DNA of 64,000 bases from DASUPK01 sp046732465 (GCA_046732465.1 JBKPND010000029.1:1-64000); one strand, 5' to 3'; shown: positions 49,909 through 58,595, counted from the first letter of the stretch. The notes: a model not told the origin generated them from the letters alone. Numbers and translations are program-made.

Positions 49909-50628
49909 TCAGGGAAGCTGGTAGTTGGGGAACGTCACGATCCCGCCGGCGCTCCTCGGGGCCAGCTCGGTGACGATGCCATCGAGTCGCCCCTCGACGA
50001 GCCGTTTCATGCGCTCGGCGCAGCGACGCGTGAACAGCACCTGCTGGCGCCGCCCGACAAGCCGAAAACCGCGATCCAGGATCGGACTGCGTGTATCGGC
50101 CGGCCGCGCGACAGCGTGGATCCGGTACTCCACCTCGCCTGTATCCAGCCACTTCCAGACCTGGTAGTCCATCTGCCCGCGCTCGAGGTGCCCCTGGAGG
50201 GTTCGGTATGCCCAGCCCCACACACGCACACTTCTCGCGGCGACCTCCCGGACCTCGTCGAAGATGACCCCGATGCGAACCCCGACCCGCACCCGCAACG
50301 CGAGGTAGCGAATCTCGAGCAGCATGTCCCGTCCCTCGAGCGGCGCGTCGGACCAGTAGTAGGCGCGAATCCGTTTTGGGTCGGCGAACTCGTACTCGCG
50401 AAGGAGCCGTTTAGCAGTCTCGAAGGATCCGGCCGGGATCGGCTCGCCCGGCGGCTCCCGCCGCAGGGACCGGCGGTAGTCGTCCACGTGCCAGGCCTCC
50501 CGCTTGACGGAGGAAAGGCCCGCGGGATTGAAGTTGAGATCCAGATCGTGGATCCGTTCGAGCTGGGCGCGAACCTCGCCCCGGGTCAGCCACGGGGGCC
50601 CGAGCTCCAAACGTCGCTCAGTCGCCAA
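49909..50628 (-). CDS. DUF1990 family protein
   Basis: About 239 residues. The DUF1990 signature WGWAYRTLQGHLERGQMDYQ and the following EVEYRIHAVARPADTRS are clear, the rest is beta-rich. The start is uncertain: TTG 50628 overlaps the stop of the upstream paralogue by 11 bases (a coupled arrangement); a longer frame begins at 50670. It is the second of two tandem DUF1990 genes on the minus strand. Family function unknown; an SRPBCC-like lipid- or ligand-binding fold is expected. Confidence 0.72.
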   Translation of the reverse strand: MATERRLELGPPWLTRGEVRAQLERIHDLDLNFNPAGLSSVKREAWHVDDYRRSLRREPPGEPIPAGSFETAKRLLREYEFADPKRIRAYYWSDAPLEGRDMLLEIRYLALRVRVGVRIGVIFDEVREVAARSVRVWGWAYRTLQGHLERGQMDYQVWKWLDTGEVEYRIHAVARPADTRSPILDRGFRLVGRRQQVLFTRRCAERMKRLVEGRLDGIVTELAPRSAGGIVTFPNYQLP

Positions 50629-51337
50629 ACGCGCCGGCTTCGACCTTCCGAGTGTGGATCTCGATGCCACCGCTCCTCCTTCCGCCGGACAGCTTGGCGA
50701 TCCGCTCGAGCGTCGACGTCCACATATGGAGCTGGACCTCCTTGCTCATCCGCAGCCGGTCGTAAAGGATGTCCGTGAGCCTGTCCTTGCTGCGGGCCCA
50801 GCTCTCGATCTCAAAGACGACAAGCCGGTCTTCCTCGTACGCCCGGAATTCGATCTGGCCGGCCTCGAGATGCCCCTCGAGCGTGGTGAGCCTGAACATC
50901 GTTCCCTGGCGCTTGGCCACTCGGACCGGTCCGTCCCACGGCCCCGCCATACGAACGACGTACTCGTCGTTGATCCGCATCCCGCCCTCGGACCCCTCCA
51001 GCTTCCGAAACGTCGCAAATTCAGAAGGGGAGACCGAGTCCGGGTCGGCGGCGACCGCTTGCACGAGCTCATCCGGTGAGAGCTCGCTGCCGCGGATCCG
51101 GACGCGATATCGGCGATGGAACATCGGGCCGGCGCCGTCGTGAGGCGTTTGGATCTCGGAACGCTCGAGTTCAGCCGGCAACGGCGGTGGCGAGTCCTCC
51201 TCTAGGCTGCCTTCGACCTCGTCTCGGTGAAGGGGTGTCGTCCGCCACATATAGCGCCACGACGTCAGAGCGACGCCCATCGGCCATCGAGTGGCCGTCG
51301 CCACACGCTGAGGGAGACCCTGGTTTCGCGGCATCAC
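50618..51337 (-). CDS. DUF1990 family protein
   Basis: Up to 239 residues. The C-terminal two thirds parallel the downstream gene: MFRLTTLEGHLEAGQIEFRA, LVVFEIESWARSKDRLTDIL. The N-terminal region GVALTSWRYMWRTTPLHR resembles that of other actinobacterial paralogues and suggests the true start is near 51304 (GTG) or 51280 (ATG), not 51337. The product may heterodimerise with its neighbour; that is inference from the tandem arrangement. Confidence 0.7.
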   Translation of the reverse strand: MMPRNQGLPQRVATATRWPMGVALTSWRYMWRTTPLHRDEVEGSLEEDSPPPLPAELERSEIQTPHDGAGPMFHRRYRVRIRGSELSPDELVQAVAADPDSVSPSEFATFRKLEGSEGGMRINDEYVVRMAGPWDGPVRVAKRQGTMFRLTTLEGHLEAGQIEFRAYEEDRLVVFEIESWARSKDRLTDILYDRLRMSKEVQLHMWTSTLERIAKLSGGRRSGGIEIHTRKVEAGAFGD

Positions 51338-51715
51338 AGGCCTCTACCCATGCGGGAACCGCGGCACACCGGCGATGCTTCGAGCGGATCGCGGGGTTAC
51401 GAGGTCGGCGGTCGGGCATAAGGCGGACCGTGTTGGTCGACCTTGTCCACCGCGCCGGCTTACGGGGTTGGCACCTCCATCTGACGTCGATGGCCTCTGT
51501 ATTCCTCTGCATCGGTCTATGGATCAGAGCCAAGACACATGATCAGAGCGAACGCGGAAATGCCGAGCGCCGAGCCCTGTTCGTGGGTCTCTGGCCGCCG
51601 ATGTTGTGGCTGATTGGCGATTCGCTCGAGCGGCGAAACAGCGCGACATCGCGGCGCCGGCTCCGTCGTCGGTAGAGCCGAAGGATCCCGAACGCCGCGT
51701 TGCTACCAGGCTCGG
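51338..51715. other. intergenic region without recognisable features
   Basis: These 378 bases include possible open frames on both strands, but none has a plausible start with family similarity or consistent codon use. I see no repeat, tRNA or strong hairpin in it. Confidence 0.4.
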
Positions 51716-51790
51716 CTAAACCACTCGCCTGACTAGGTACAGCGCCAGCAGCACCAAGATGATGATGATGAGGATGGTGATGATCGACAT
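51716..51790 (-). CDS. 24-residue single-pass membrane peptide
   Basis: ATG 51790 with a strong GGAGGCGAC just upstream, stop TAG at 51716. The product begins MSIITILIIIILVLLALYLV and ends in two Arg and two Val, that is one hydrophobic helix with a positive end. The excellent ribosome-binding site and the clean G/C-poor hydrophobic codons argue that it is translated. It could be a regulator of a membrane complex or a toxin-like peptide; no antisense RNA is visible. Confidence 0.6.
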   Translation of the reverse strand: MSIITILIIIILVLLALYLVRRVV

Positions 51791-52013
51791 GTCGCCTCCC
51801 TTCCCTTCGATCGGAGTTGAACCTCCGTGTCGTGCGTGAGCACCTACCCCGGAGCGTCTGCTTCGAACCTTTGAGTTGCCCAGCTGCCCAGGCCTTGCCA
51901 CGCCACCCGTCCCTTCGACCTGACGCGGTATGAGCAACGGGGGTTTATTGCGGCAAATGCGGGTAACTCCTGCCGGCAAGGAGAAATCGCAAGGATGCGA
52001 AAGGAGGGTCGAA

Positions 52014-52637
52014 ATGGCCCGGACGAGCACAAGAGGGAACTCGCAGGCTCGCCGCAGTACGACGGGGGGGTCGAACGGCTCGGGCCGATCGGCGGCCTCC
52101 TCTAGGCGCTCGAGTTCGGCTCGAAGCCGTCAGGGGCGCAACGGAACAAGTGCTACGAGGAGTCGGGCGTCGGGAGCCGCCCGACGCGGCTCGCGCACCA
52201 GCGCGGGCTCCCGCCGTCGGTCGAGGAGTTCAGGTGGGACCGGTCCGGCAGCTTCCGTCAAGCAGGTTGCTGCAAAGGGCAAGAACGCCGTTGCCGAGGG
52301 AGTGCAGAATGGCCGTAAGGCGGTCTCAACCGCCGCGGGCAAGGTGAAGGGGCCGGCTCTCGCGGCCGGGGCAGCCTTGGCGGGCGTCGCGGGTGGAATG
52401 GCTCTGCAGTCGAAGCGCGACTCCGGGCGGAAGGTCCTGGGACTTCGGGTCGGCAAGGGCGTCGGCGATGTCGGGCGGAACCTCGCCGATGCCGGCCAGA
52501 GCGCGGGCAGGTTCACCGAGAACCTCGGTGAGTTTGCTGTCGAGATGCGCAAGACACGCGAGGCGATCGAGGATCGATCACAGAAGCATCGCTCGCCGAT
52601 TGAGGTCGTGTTGCAAGCTTTGACCGCGCGACGCTGA
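52014..52637 (+). CDS. basic histone-like / low-complexity protein
   Basis: 207 residues. Residues 1-85 are Ser/Arg/Gly-rich and strongly basic (for example SRRSSSARSRQGRNGTSATR), like the tails of actinobacterial nucleoid proteins; residues about 90-207 contain an Ala/Gly hydrophobic segment (ALAAGAALAGVAGGMALQS) and an amphipathic end (SAGRFTENLGEFAVEMRKTR). AAGGAGGG precedes ATG 52014. It may bind nucleic acid and attach to the membrane; no family is assigned. Confidence 0.65.
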   Translation: MARTSTRGNSQARRSTTGGSNGSGRSAASSRRSSSARSRQGRNGTSATRSRASGAARRGSRTSAGSRRRSRSSGGTGPAASVKQVAAKGKNAVAEGVQNGRKAVSTAAGKVKGPALAAGAALAGVAGGMALQSKRDSGRKVLGLRVGKGVGDVGRNLADAGQSAGRFTENLGEFAVEMRKTREAIEDRSQKHRSPIEVVLQALTARR

Positions 52638-52647
52638 CGACAAATTC

Positions 52648-52677
52648 GCGGTCCGAATCCGGCGCCCGCTATCAGCG
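52648..52677 (+). repeat. degenerate tRNA-fMet 3'-end-like sequence
   Basis: TTCGCGG-TCCGAATCCGG-CGCCCGCTATCAG aligns with the T arm and acceptor strand of tRNA-fMet with about six differences and one gap. It follows the histone-like gene by ten bases. No terminator hairpin is attached. It may be the most eroded copy of the att-like series, or chance similarity. Confidence 0.3.
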
Positions 52678-53409
52678 CCTGCACTCGAGCTGATAGGTGT
52701 TCATCAGCTCGTCCTGCACGATGATCGCGTCACCGGCGGTCCGCAATCTGAGGTCGTGACGCAGCTTGCGGGTGCGGTAGTTCCAGCCGGCGGGCAGCTG
52801 CAGTCGTGACCCGAGTCCACTAAGCGCGCCGAGTGTGAGCGCGGGGCTCACGATCTGCGAGTACGCCTGCATCACGTACATGCTGCCGTCCGGGCCGACC
52901 AGCTCGTAGACGCGGTGGCGCCGGCCCCACGTGAAGGTGTTCTTTCGCAAGACGGTCGTCTCGGTATAGGGGGCGAGCCCGGGTACGCCGTTCGTGATCG
53001 GCACATGGACCTGGGCGATCTCGCGCATCCTCATGGAGCCGAACGTGCGGATCTGCCCCATCCCGGGGGCGAGCCGGATCGAGGCACGGTCGACCAGCCA
53101 GTGGCGCGGCCCGTTCAGGCGGATGGCCAGGGCGCCGAGCTCGGTGGCCAGCGCCTTCTCGTCCTGGGCCTCCCAGAGGGCGGGCGGGCACTTGTTGAGC
53201 CCGTAGCTGTTCCACACGTCCGCCAGGAGGTCCGGGAACGTGCCGTGGACCGCGAGGATCTCGCAGTAGCGGTCGTTGAACATCCTGAGCGTGACCTTCG
53301 GCTTCGCGGCCTTGTGCTTGGCCGCCGAGGCGGCGGCGGGCGAGAGTGAGGCGGCGATCACGAGGGCCGCGGCAAGCAGCCACCGCAACGGTCGAGGCAG
53401 CCCGTGCAT
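52672..53409 (-). CDS. secreted protein of unknown function
   Basis: 245 residues with a signal peptide (RPLRWLLAAALVIAASLSPA, cleavage near ASAA). The mature chain contains RYCEILAVHGTFPDLLADVW, a repeated VPITNGVPGL and a beta-rich C-terminus with paired cysteines (NKCPP, QLECRR). No family recognised; composition resembles the secreted proteins of the FTR1 operon. It is upstream of the smaller secreted protein on the same strand. Confidence 0.65.
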   Translation of the reverse strand: MHGLPRPLRWLLAAALVIAASLSPAAASAAKHKAAKPKVTLRMFNDRYCEILAVHGTFPDLLADVWNSYGLNKCPPALWEAQDEKALATELGALAIRLNGPRHWLVDRASIRLAPGMGQIRTFGSMRMREIAQVHVPITNGVPGLAPYTETTVLRKNTFTWGRRHRVYELVGPDGSMYVMQAYSQIVSPALTLGALSGLGSRLQLPAGWNYRTRKLRHDLRLRTAGDAIIVQDELMNTYQLECRR

Positions 53410-53499
53410 TGCGCCAACCTACCGCGTCCGACGGGTGGTGAAGGTTGGCCCCGACCTGAGCGTCGGGGCCAACCGTGACCTCTCGGTCAATCGCGAACG

Positions 53500-53781
53500 T
53501 CACCCACTCGGGTTGCATGCGTCGCCGGGACTCGGCACGACCGCCTTGAGTCCCTCGCGGACGAAGCTGTACCCGTAGGACTGCACTCGACCGGGCGGAT
53601 TCTCGGGATCCGTAGACGTCGGGTTGTCGTTCTGCCCGGAGAACGAGCAGACCGAGCGACCCTGGGAGTAGTCCTCCTTCTTGCCGTTTCCGGTGATCTC
53701 ACCCGCGAGAGCGGCATCGACACTGACACTCGCCAGGGCGGCCACACAGACAGCACCGGCGAGCAAGGTCTTCTTGCGCAT
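53500..53781 (-). CDS. small secreted protein
   Basis: 93 residues: signal peptide MRKKTLLAGAVCVAALASVS, cleavage near ALAG, mature part hydrophilic with two Cys (RSVCSFSG, GDACNPSG) and a Pro-rich stretch. GAGGAGG precedes ATG 53781, giving high confidence in the start. Conserved hypothetical style; function unknown. Confidence 0.65.
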   Translation of the reverse strand: MRKKTLLAGAVCVAALASVSVDAALAGEITGNGKKEDYSQGRSVCSFSGQNDNPTSTDPENPPGRVQSYGYSFVREGLKAVVPSPGDACNPSG

Positions 53782-53944
53782 CGTCAACCTCCTCCTCGGG
53801 GCCGGCGGCGGCTAAAGGCTTTCGCCGCGGGCCGATTGGTTGTCGGCGGCACGCTCTCGCCACTGCGCTTCGGCAGCGTCACGTCCGCGTTACTCCTGCG
53901 TGACATCTGGGTCGCGCGGGGTCTCGGCGCCCGCGGGGCTCGGA

Positions 53945-56083
53945 TCAGGCCTTAACGGCGAGCAGCTCCCATTCGCCGGGGATGCCCTTCAGAGTGTGAC
54001 GGCCGCGGTCCTGGAACTCGATGCCCGATCCGGTCACCAGGTCGCGAACGGTCCTGGTGACGAGCACCTCGCGGGGACCGGCCAGGCCGCCCACGCGCGC
54101 CCCGATGTGCACGGCGACACCGGTGAGATCATCACCCAATACGTCGCATTCGCCGGTGTGCAGGCCGGCTCGGACCTCCAAGGCGTCCGCACCGACCTTG
54201 TCGGTGATCGCCCGCGCGCAGCGGATCGCGCGCGCGGGTCCATCGAAGCAGGCGAGAAATCCGTCGCCGATTGTCCGTACCTCTTCGCCGCCGAAGCGCT
54301 CGAGCTCCCGGCGCACGGCGGAGCGATGTGCCTCGAGCAACTCGTGCCAGCGCCGATCGCCCATGCGCACGACTCGCTCGGTCGACCCGACGATGTCGGT
54401 GAACATGACCGTCTTGAGCACCCGGTCGATCGCGTGCTCCTGTCGGCTCCCGGTGAGGAATTCCTCGATCTCGTCGAGGATCTCCTCGTCCTTGCCGACC
54501 GCGCTGAAGTGGAAGTCGCCGGGAAACTCCATCAACCGCGCCTCGGGGATGTGCTCGGCGAGATAGCGGCCGTGCTCCACCCCCACCAGCGGATCGCCGG
54601 TGCGGTGAACGACGAGCGTGGGCGCCGAGATCGCGGGCAGGGCCTCGCGAGCGTCGATGTGCATGCCGAACTCGTTGGCTGCCGCGGCCATTTTCGGAGT
54701 CGCCGCGGCGCGCTCGAAGCGGGCCAGGTGGCGGCGGGTGGCCTCATCGTGGGGCGCGTCGTGGATCGAGATCATGGGCCAGACGCGACCCTGGCCCCAA
54801 AGCTGCTCGATCTGGTCGAGGAACTGCTCGCTCAGTTGAGGATCGACTCCCTCGGGGTAGTCAGGGGCCCATGCCATGCGGGCGAAGGTGCACCAGAGCA
54901 CCAGGGCGCTCACCCGCTCGGGATAGGTCGCCGCGAACAGGATCGCCATGGGCCCGCCCTCTGAGATGCCGACGATTGCGGCCCTCTCGCACTCCGCCGC
55001 GTCCATCACCGCCCGCACGTCATCCATTCGCTCCTCGAGGGTGGGCAGCTCCGCAGTGCGATCGGAGAGACCCATGCCGCGCTTGTCGAAGGTGATCATG
55101 CGCGCGAACCTCGACAGCCTGCGGTACATGCCCGCCGCCGCCGGTGTCTCCCAGCCGAGCTCGACATGGGACAGCGATCCCGGGACGAAGACCAGGTCTC
55201 GGCCCGTCCCGACCACCTGGTACGCGATGCTGAGTTCACCGCTCCTGGCGTAACGGGTCTCCACGGGCGTGGCGAGGGGCGGGTATGCGACCTCGGACGC
55301 GACCGGTTGGCTCGTCGAGGCAGTCGATCCATCGCCATTCACGGCCGGATGGCGACTCGCCTCACCGCTTCGGACCCTCTCGAGCAGCTCGCGGCACTCT
55401 GCCGAGGGGGCGATGCCGAACTCGCGCTGAAGCCGAACGGCGTAGGACTGGTACGCGGCCAACGAACCGGCGCGATCCCCCGCCGCCGCGAGCCGGCGTA
55501 TCAACTCGCGCTGCGCCTCCTCCGAGAGCGGATCGAGCTTCACCTGATCGCGGGTGCGGTCGAGTGCCGTGCCGAGGTCCCCGGAGCGTTCGGCCTCCTC
55601 CGCCAGCTGGCCGAGTACGCCGGCCAGTCGGTTGCGGTGGTGCTCGCGGGACTCGTTCACCCAGTCGTCGTCGAGATCGGCGAGCAGATCTCCCCGGCAG
55701 AGGGCCGCGGCGCTCTCGAGCTCCCCCCGTGACACCAGCCGGTTGAAATCGTCAAGGTCGATCGACAAGCCGGGACCCGGCTCGATCCCGACGCGCTCGC
55801 GCGAGGCGGTCACCACACCCGCGACCGACTCGCCGAGCTCGCGCCTGAGGATTGCGAGGGTGGTACGCAGGCTGGACCGTGCGCTCTCCTCGAGGACGTC
55901 GGGCCAGAAAACGCCCGCGACGCGGCTCCGAGGATGCAGCCCGGGGTGGATCGCGAGCCAGGCGAGGAGCGAGCGCGCCCTGCGGCTCGAGATCGCGTTC
56001 GACTCCCGCCCACCGACCTCGAGGGCGAGCTTACCGAGCACGCGGATTTCGACCTTCTCCTTCTCCGAGCCGCGCTGTGCCAA
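53945..56083 (-). CDS. SARP/BTAD - alpha/beta hydrolase - cyclase triple fusion
   Basis: 712 residues in four recognisable parts: winged-helix of the OmpR/SARP type (about 10-95; RARSLLAWLAIHPGLHPRSR), bacterial transcriptional activation domain (about 110-245), alpha/beta hydrolase (about 270-525; nucleophile in VGISEGGPMA, acid in VVHRTGDPLV, His in PGDFHFS) and class III cyclase domain (about 535-705; FTDIVGST, RTIGDGFLACFDG). The catalytic Asn is His (VAVHIGAR) and the Lys is Arg, so cyclisation is doubtful. The last two domains match the protein at 21854. It probably couples a small-molecule signal to transcription. Confidence 0.88.
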   Translation of the reverse strand: MAQRGSEKEKVEIRVLGKLALEVGGRESNAISSRRARSLLAWLAIHPGLHPRSRVAGVFWPDVLEESARSSLRTTLAILRRELGESVAGVVTASRERVGIEPGPGLSIDLDDFNRLVSRGELESAAALCRGDLLADLDDDWVNESREHHRNRLAGVLGQLAEEAERSGDLGTALDRTRDQVKLDPLSEEAQRELIRRLAAAGDRAGSLAAYQSYAVRLQREFGIAPSAECRELLERVRSGEASRHPAVNGDGSTASTSQPVASEVAYPPLATPVETRYARSGELSIAYQVVGTGRDLVFVPGSLSHVELGWETPAAAGMYRRLSRFARMITFDKRGMGLSDRTAELPTLEERMDDVRAVMDAAECERAAIVGISEGGPMAILFAATYPERVSALVLWCTFARMAWAPDYPEGVDPQLSEQFLDQIEQLWGQGRVWPMISIHDAPHDEATRRHLARFERAAATPKMAAAANEFGMHIDAREALPAISAPTLVVHRTGDPLVGVEHGRYLAEHIPEARLMEFPGDFHFSAVGKDEEILDEIEEFLTGSRQEHAIDRVLKTVMFTDIVGSTERVVRMGDRRWHELLEAHRSAVRRELERFGGEEVRTIGDGFLACFDGPARAIRCARAITDKVGADALEVRAGLHTGECDVLGDDLTGVAVHIGARVGGLAGPREVLVTRTVRDLVTGSGIEFQDRGRHTLKGIPGEWELLAVKA

Positions 56084-56148
56084 CCCATCGCCTTCCGTAG
56101 CGGTCAGGGCGCACCAGCCAGCATTGCAGAGCCAGCCACGCCCAGTAA

Positions 56149-56170
56149 AGGGCCCTCGATCGAGGGCCCT
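56149..56170. repeat. perfect palindrome of the tRNA-terminator hairpin family
   Basis: AGGGCCCTCGA followed directly by its reverse complement forms a perfect 22-base palindrome between the divergent SARP-fusion and STAS genes. It has the same core as the tRNA-fMet terminator but no loop. A regulatory role is possible in this position. Confidence 0.5.
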
Positions 56171-56248
56171 CGGTGCGTATAAGGTGACCTCACGGAACGC
56201 AAGGACGCAACCGAGCTGCTCGAGATCGCCGTCTCCGAGACCGGAGGC

Positions 56249-56539
56249 GTGCGGCGGGTCCGCCTGACGGGCGAGCTCGACATGGCGGGGGTCGACCGAT
56301 TCGAGCGGTCACTGGCCTACGACCAGACTCCCGAGGCGGGGACGTTCGTCCTCGACCTGCGGGGACTCACCTTCATCGACTCCTCGGGCCTGCGGGCGGT
56401 GATCATGGCCGACCAGCGCGTGCGCTCCGAAGGCGGTCGCTTCGTCGTCGTCAGGGGCTCGGACCGGGTCAATCAGGTGATGGAGATGACGGGCGTCGCC
56501 CAGCGGATCGAGCTGGTCGACGAGCCCCCGGCGTCCTAG
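56249..56539 (+). CDS. STAS-domain protein (anti-sigma factor antagonist), start disturbed
   Basis: 96 residues from GTG 56249 of a STAS domain: VRLTGELDMAGVDRFERSLA, FVLDLRGLTFIDSSGLRAVI (phosphorylatable Ser in DSSG) and a C-terminal helix. The in-frame sequence before it (ELLEIAVSETGG) is the missing first strand of the domain but has no start codon; a GTG at 56184 would reach it if one base were added (GTG GAC CTC), so an indel at the start is likely. It is convergent with the phosphatase at 56547 and fits the SpoIIAA/RsbV role of that phosphatase's substrate. Confidence 0.8.
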   Translation: MRRVRLTGELDMAGVDRFERSLAYDQTPEAGTFVLDLRGLTFIDSSGLRAVIMADQRVRSEGGRFVVVRGSDRVNQVMEMTGVAQRIELVDEPPAS

Positions 56540-56546
56540 ACGGCTC

Positions 56547-58571
56547 TCACGCTCGGATGGGTTGCGGGACGTCCATCTCCAGCCAAACGGTGGTCCATCC
56601 CGCTTCGCGGTCGACGCCCCAGCGATCCGCGAGTCGCTCCGTCAGGAACAGGCCCCAGCCGCCTGGTCCCCTGGGGGCCGGCTCGGCGACGTTGGCGCCG
56701 AACCCCTCGCCAGGGTCGCTCACCTCGACGCGGACGACGCGATCCGAAAGCCCGACCTGGAGCCGGACCAGGTCTCGGCGCCGCAGCCGGGCGTGGCGGA
56801 CGCTGTTGGTGACGAGCTCGCTGACCAGCAGGGAGAGGTCGAGGTAGACCTTGGTGTCGAGCGCAGCCGCGAGCGGCGCGAGGGCCGACCGCGCCTCGGC
56901 CGGGCACTGCGGACCCGGCTCGAGCTCCACCACCAGCGATTCGCCCGGCGCGCGCACCGTCGAGCCGCCGTTACCCGAGTCGACCCGGCGCAGGACGACC
57001 ACCGCCACGTCGTCGTCGGGTTGGGTCTCGCCGTTCAGCGCGAGCTGGCCGAGCCGAGTCGCCGTCTCGCTCGCGCTGGCGCCGACGCTGGCTCGCAGCA
57101 TCTCCCTGATCCGGACGGCGGGATCGTCGTCGGGGTCACGCCGCTCAGCGAGCCCATCCGTGAAGAGGATGAGCGCATCGCCAGGCAGCAACTCGACGCG
57201 CTGGTCGACCAGCTCCGCGTCGGAGTAGATCCCGAGCAGCATCCCGCCTTCACCGACCACCTCCTCGACCTCGCCCCGGGCACGGACCAGGAGCGGGGGC
57301 GGATGACCGCCGTTGCTCAGGGCCACGGCGTGGTCGGAGCCGTCGAGATCGAGCTGCACCAGGACCGCCGTCATGAAGCGCTGATCCGACCGCTGTTCCA
57401 GGATGGCTTCGTTGAGCGCCCCCAACGCGTCGCTCGGGCCGGTCGCCCGGCGCCCGACGGCCCGCAGCGTGTAGCGAGCGAGCGCGGTCAGGGAGGCAGC
57501 CTCGGGCCCCTTGCCGCAGACGTCCCCGATGACCGCCACCCAGCGGTCGGCACTCGCCTTGAAGACGTCGTAGAAGTCGCCACCCGCCTCCTGACCCTGC
57601 ATGCCGGCCCGATACCAGCCGGCCGCCTCGAACTGGGGGATGTCGGGGAGCTGAGGGGGCAGCAGCTCCGCCTGCAGATCGTGCGCGAGATCCCGCGCTC
57701 GCCGCTCGGCGCTGGTCCGCTCGGAGGTGACGGTTGCCAGGATCAGGCCGGTCAGCCCGACGATCATCGAGAAGCCCTGGGCGAGCAGCAGGCTGGCGTC
57801 CTGTGACGAGCGGACGAATGGCCCCGAGTCGTTGCTCGTGAAGGCGACCGCAACGATGGCAAGGGCGACCGCGGCCAGGGTCGCCCCGGGCTGCAGGAAT
57901 CGAAGCCCCGCCCAGACAACGACCGGGAAGGTCAGGTAGGCGGCGGGAGAATCGTGGGTGAAGACCACGAGTGAAATCCCGACCAGGGCCGCAATCAGGA
58001 CGAGCGCCTCGGCCACGCTTCCCGGTAGGTCGCGGTAGGGCCAGTGCGTGACGAGGACGAAGATCAGGGACGCGATCAGCAGGTCGCCTCCCATGTCGCC
58101 CAGCCACCACACGCGCCATGCCGAGAGGGCGCCTCCGGAGAGCGAGTCCCCGATGCTGAGGCTGGCGACGCCGATCGTCGCGCTCACCGCGGTGCTGATC
58201 ACCCCGGCCAGCAGGACGAGCGTGAAGATGTCGCGGAGACGCCGCAGCGTGGGGCGGAAGCCGAAGCGATCGAGCAGGTGTGCGCCGACCACCGCCTCCA
58301 GCGTGTTCCCGACCGCGATTCCGGCGGCCGTGTATACGGGCACGTCCGTCGTGACGTTGGCGAGAAAGGCGCCCAGCAGCACGCCCGGCCACAGGTGGCG
58401 TCCCCCGAGCACGAGGGCGGCGAGGGCGATCCCGGTCGGCGGCCAGACCGCCGTGACGCTCTCGTTGGAGAAGGCGAGCGTCAGCCCGAGCTTCGCCGAG
58501 GCGAAGTACACGCCCGCCAGGACCAGTCCCCATAAGGAGGCCTCCAGCCTCCCTGATCGCATCGGCGTCAC
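56547..58571 (-). CDS. MASE1 - SpoIIE phosphatase - HATPase signal protein
   Basis: 674 residues: MASE1 integral membrane sensor (about 1-300, eight or so TM), PP2C/SpoIIE phosphatase (about 315-525; AGGDFYDVF, GDVCGKGPEAA, LFTDGLAERR, metal Asp residues) and a HATPase_c serine-kinase domain (about 555-670; VSELVTNSVRHA N box, GGWGLFLTERLADRWG G boxes). The combination dephosphorylates a STAS antagonist and can rephosphorylate it, switching a sigma factor. Convergent with the STAS gene, 7 bases apart. GTG 58571 or ATG 58562. Confidence 0.9.
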   Translation of the reverse strand: MTPMRSGRLEASLWGLVLAGVYFASAKLGLTLAFSNESVTAVWPPTGIALAALVLGGRHLWPGVLLGAFLANVTTDVPVYTAAGIAVGNTLEAVVGAHLLDRFGFRPTLRRLRDIFTLVLLAGVISTAVSATIGVASLSIGDSLSGGALSAWRVWWLGDMGGDLLIASLIFVLVTHWPYRDLPGSVAEALVLIAALVGISLVVFTHDSPAAYLTFPVVVWAGLRFLQPGATLAAVALAIVAVAFTSNDSGPFVRSSQDASLLLAQGFSMIVGLTGLILATVTSERTSAERRARDLAHDLQAELLPPQLPDIPQFEAAGWYRAGMQGQEAGGDFYDVFKASADRWVAVIGDVCGKGPEAASLTALARYTLRAVGRRATGPSDALGALNEAILEQRSDQRFMTAVLVQLDLDGSDHAVALSNGGHPPPLLVRARGEVEEVVGEGGMLLGIYSDAELVDQRVELLPGDALILFTDGLAERRDPDDDPAVRIREMLRASVGASASETATRLGQLALNGETQPDDDVAVVVLRRVDSGNGGSTVRAPGESLVVELEPGPQCPAEARSALAPLAAALDTKVYLDLSLLVSELVTNSVRHARLRRRDLVRLQVGLSDRVVRVEVSDPGEGFGANVAEPAPRGPGGWGLFLTERLADRWGVDREAGWTTVWLEMDVPQPIRA

Positions 58572-58595
58572 CTCGCGTTCGAATCTATCGCGGTG

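Noticed and set aside
51076..51675. Plus-strand 199-residue open frame
   Set aside because: It overlaps the DUF1990 gene on the other strand, is Arg/Ser/Gly-rich with no family resemblance, and has no ribosome-binding site.
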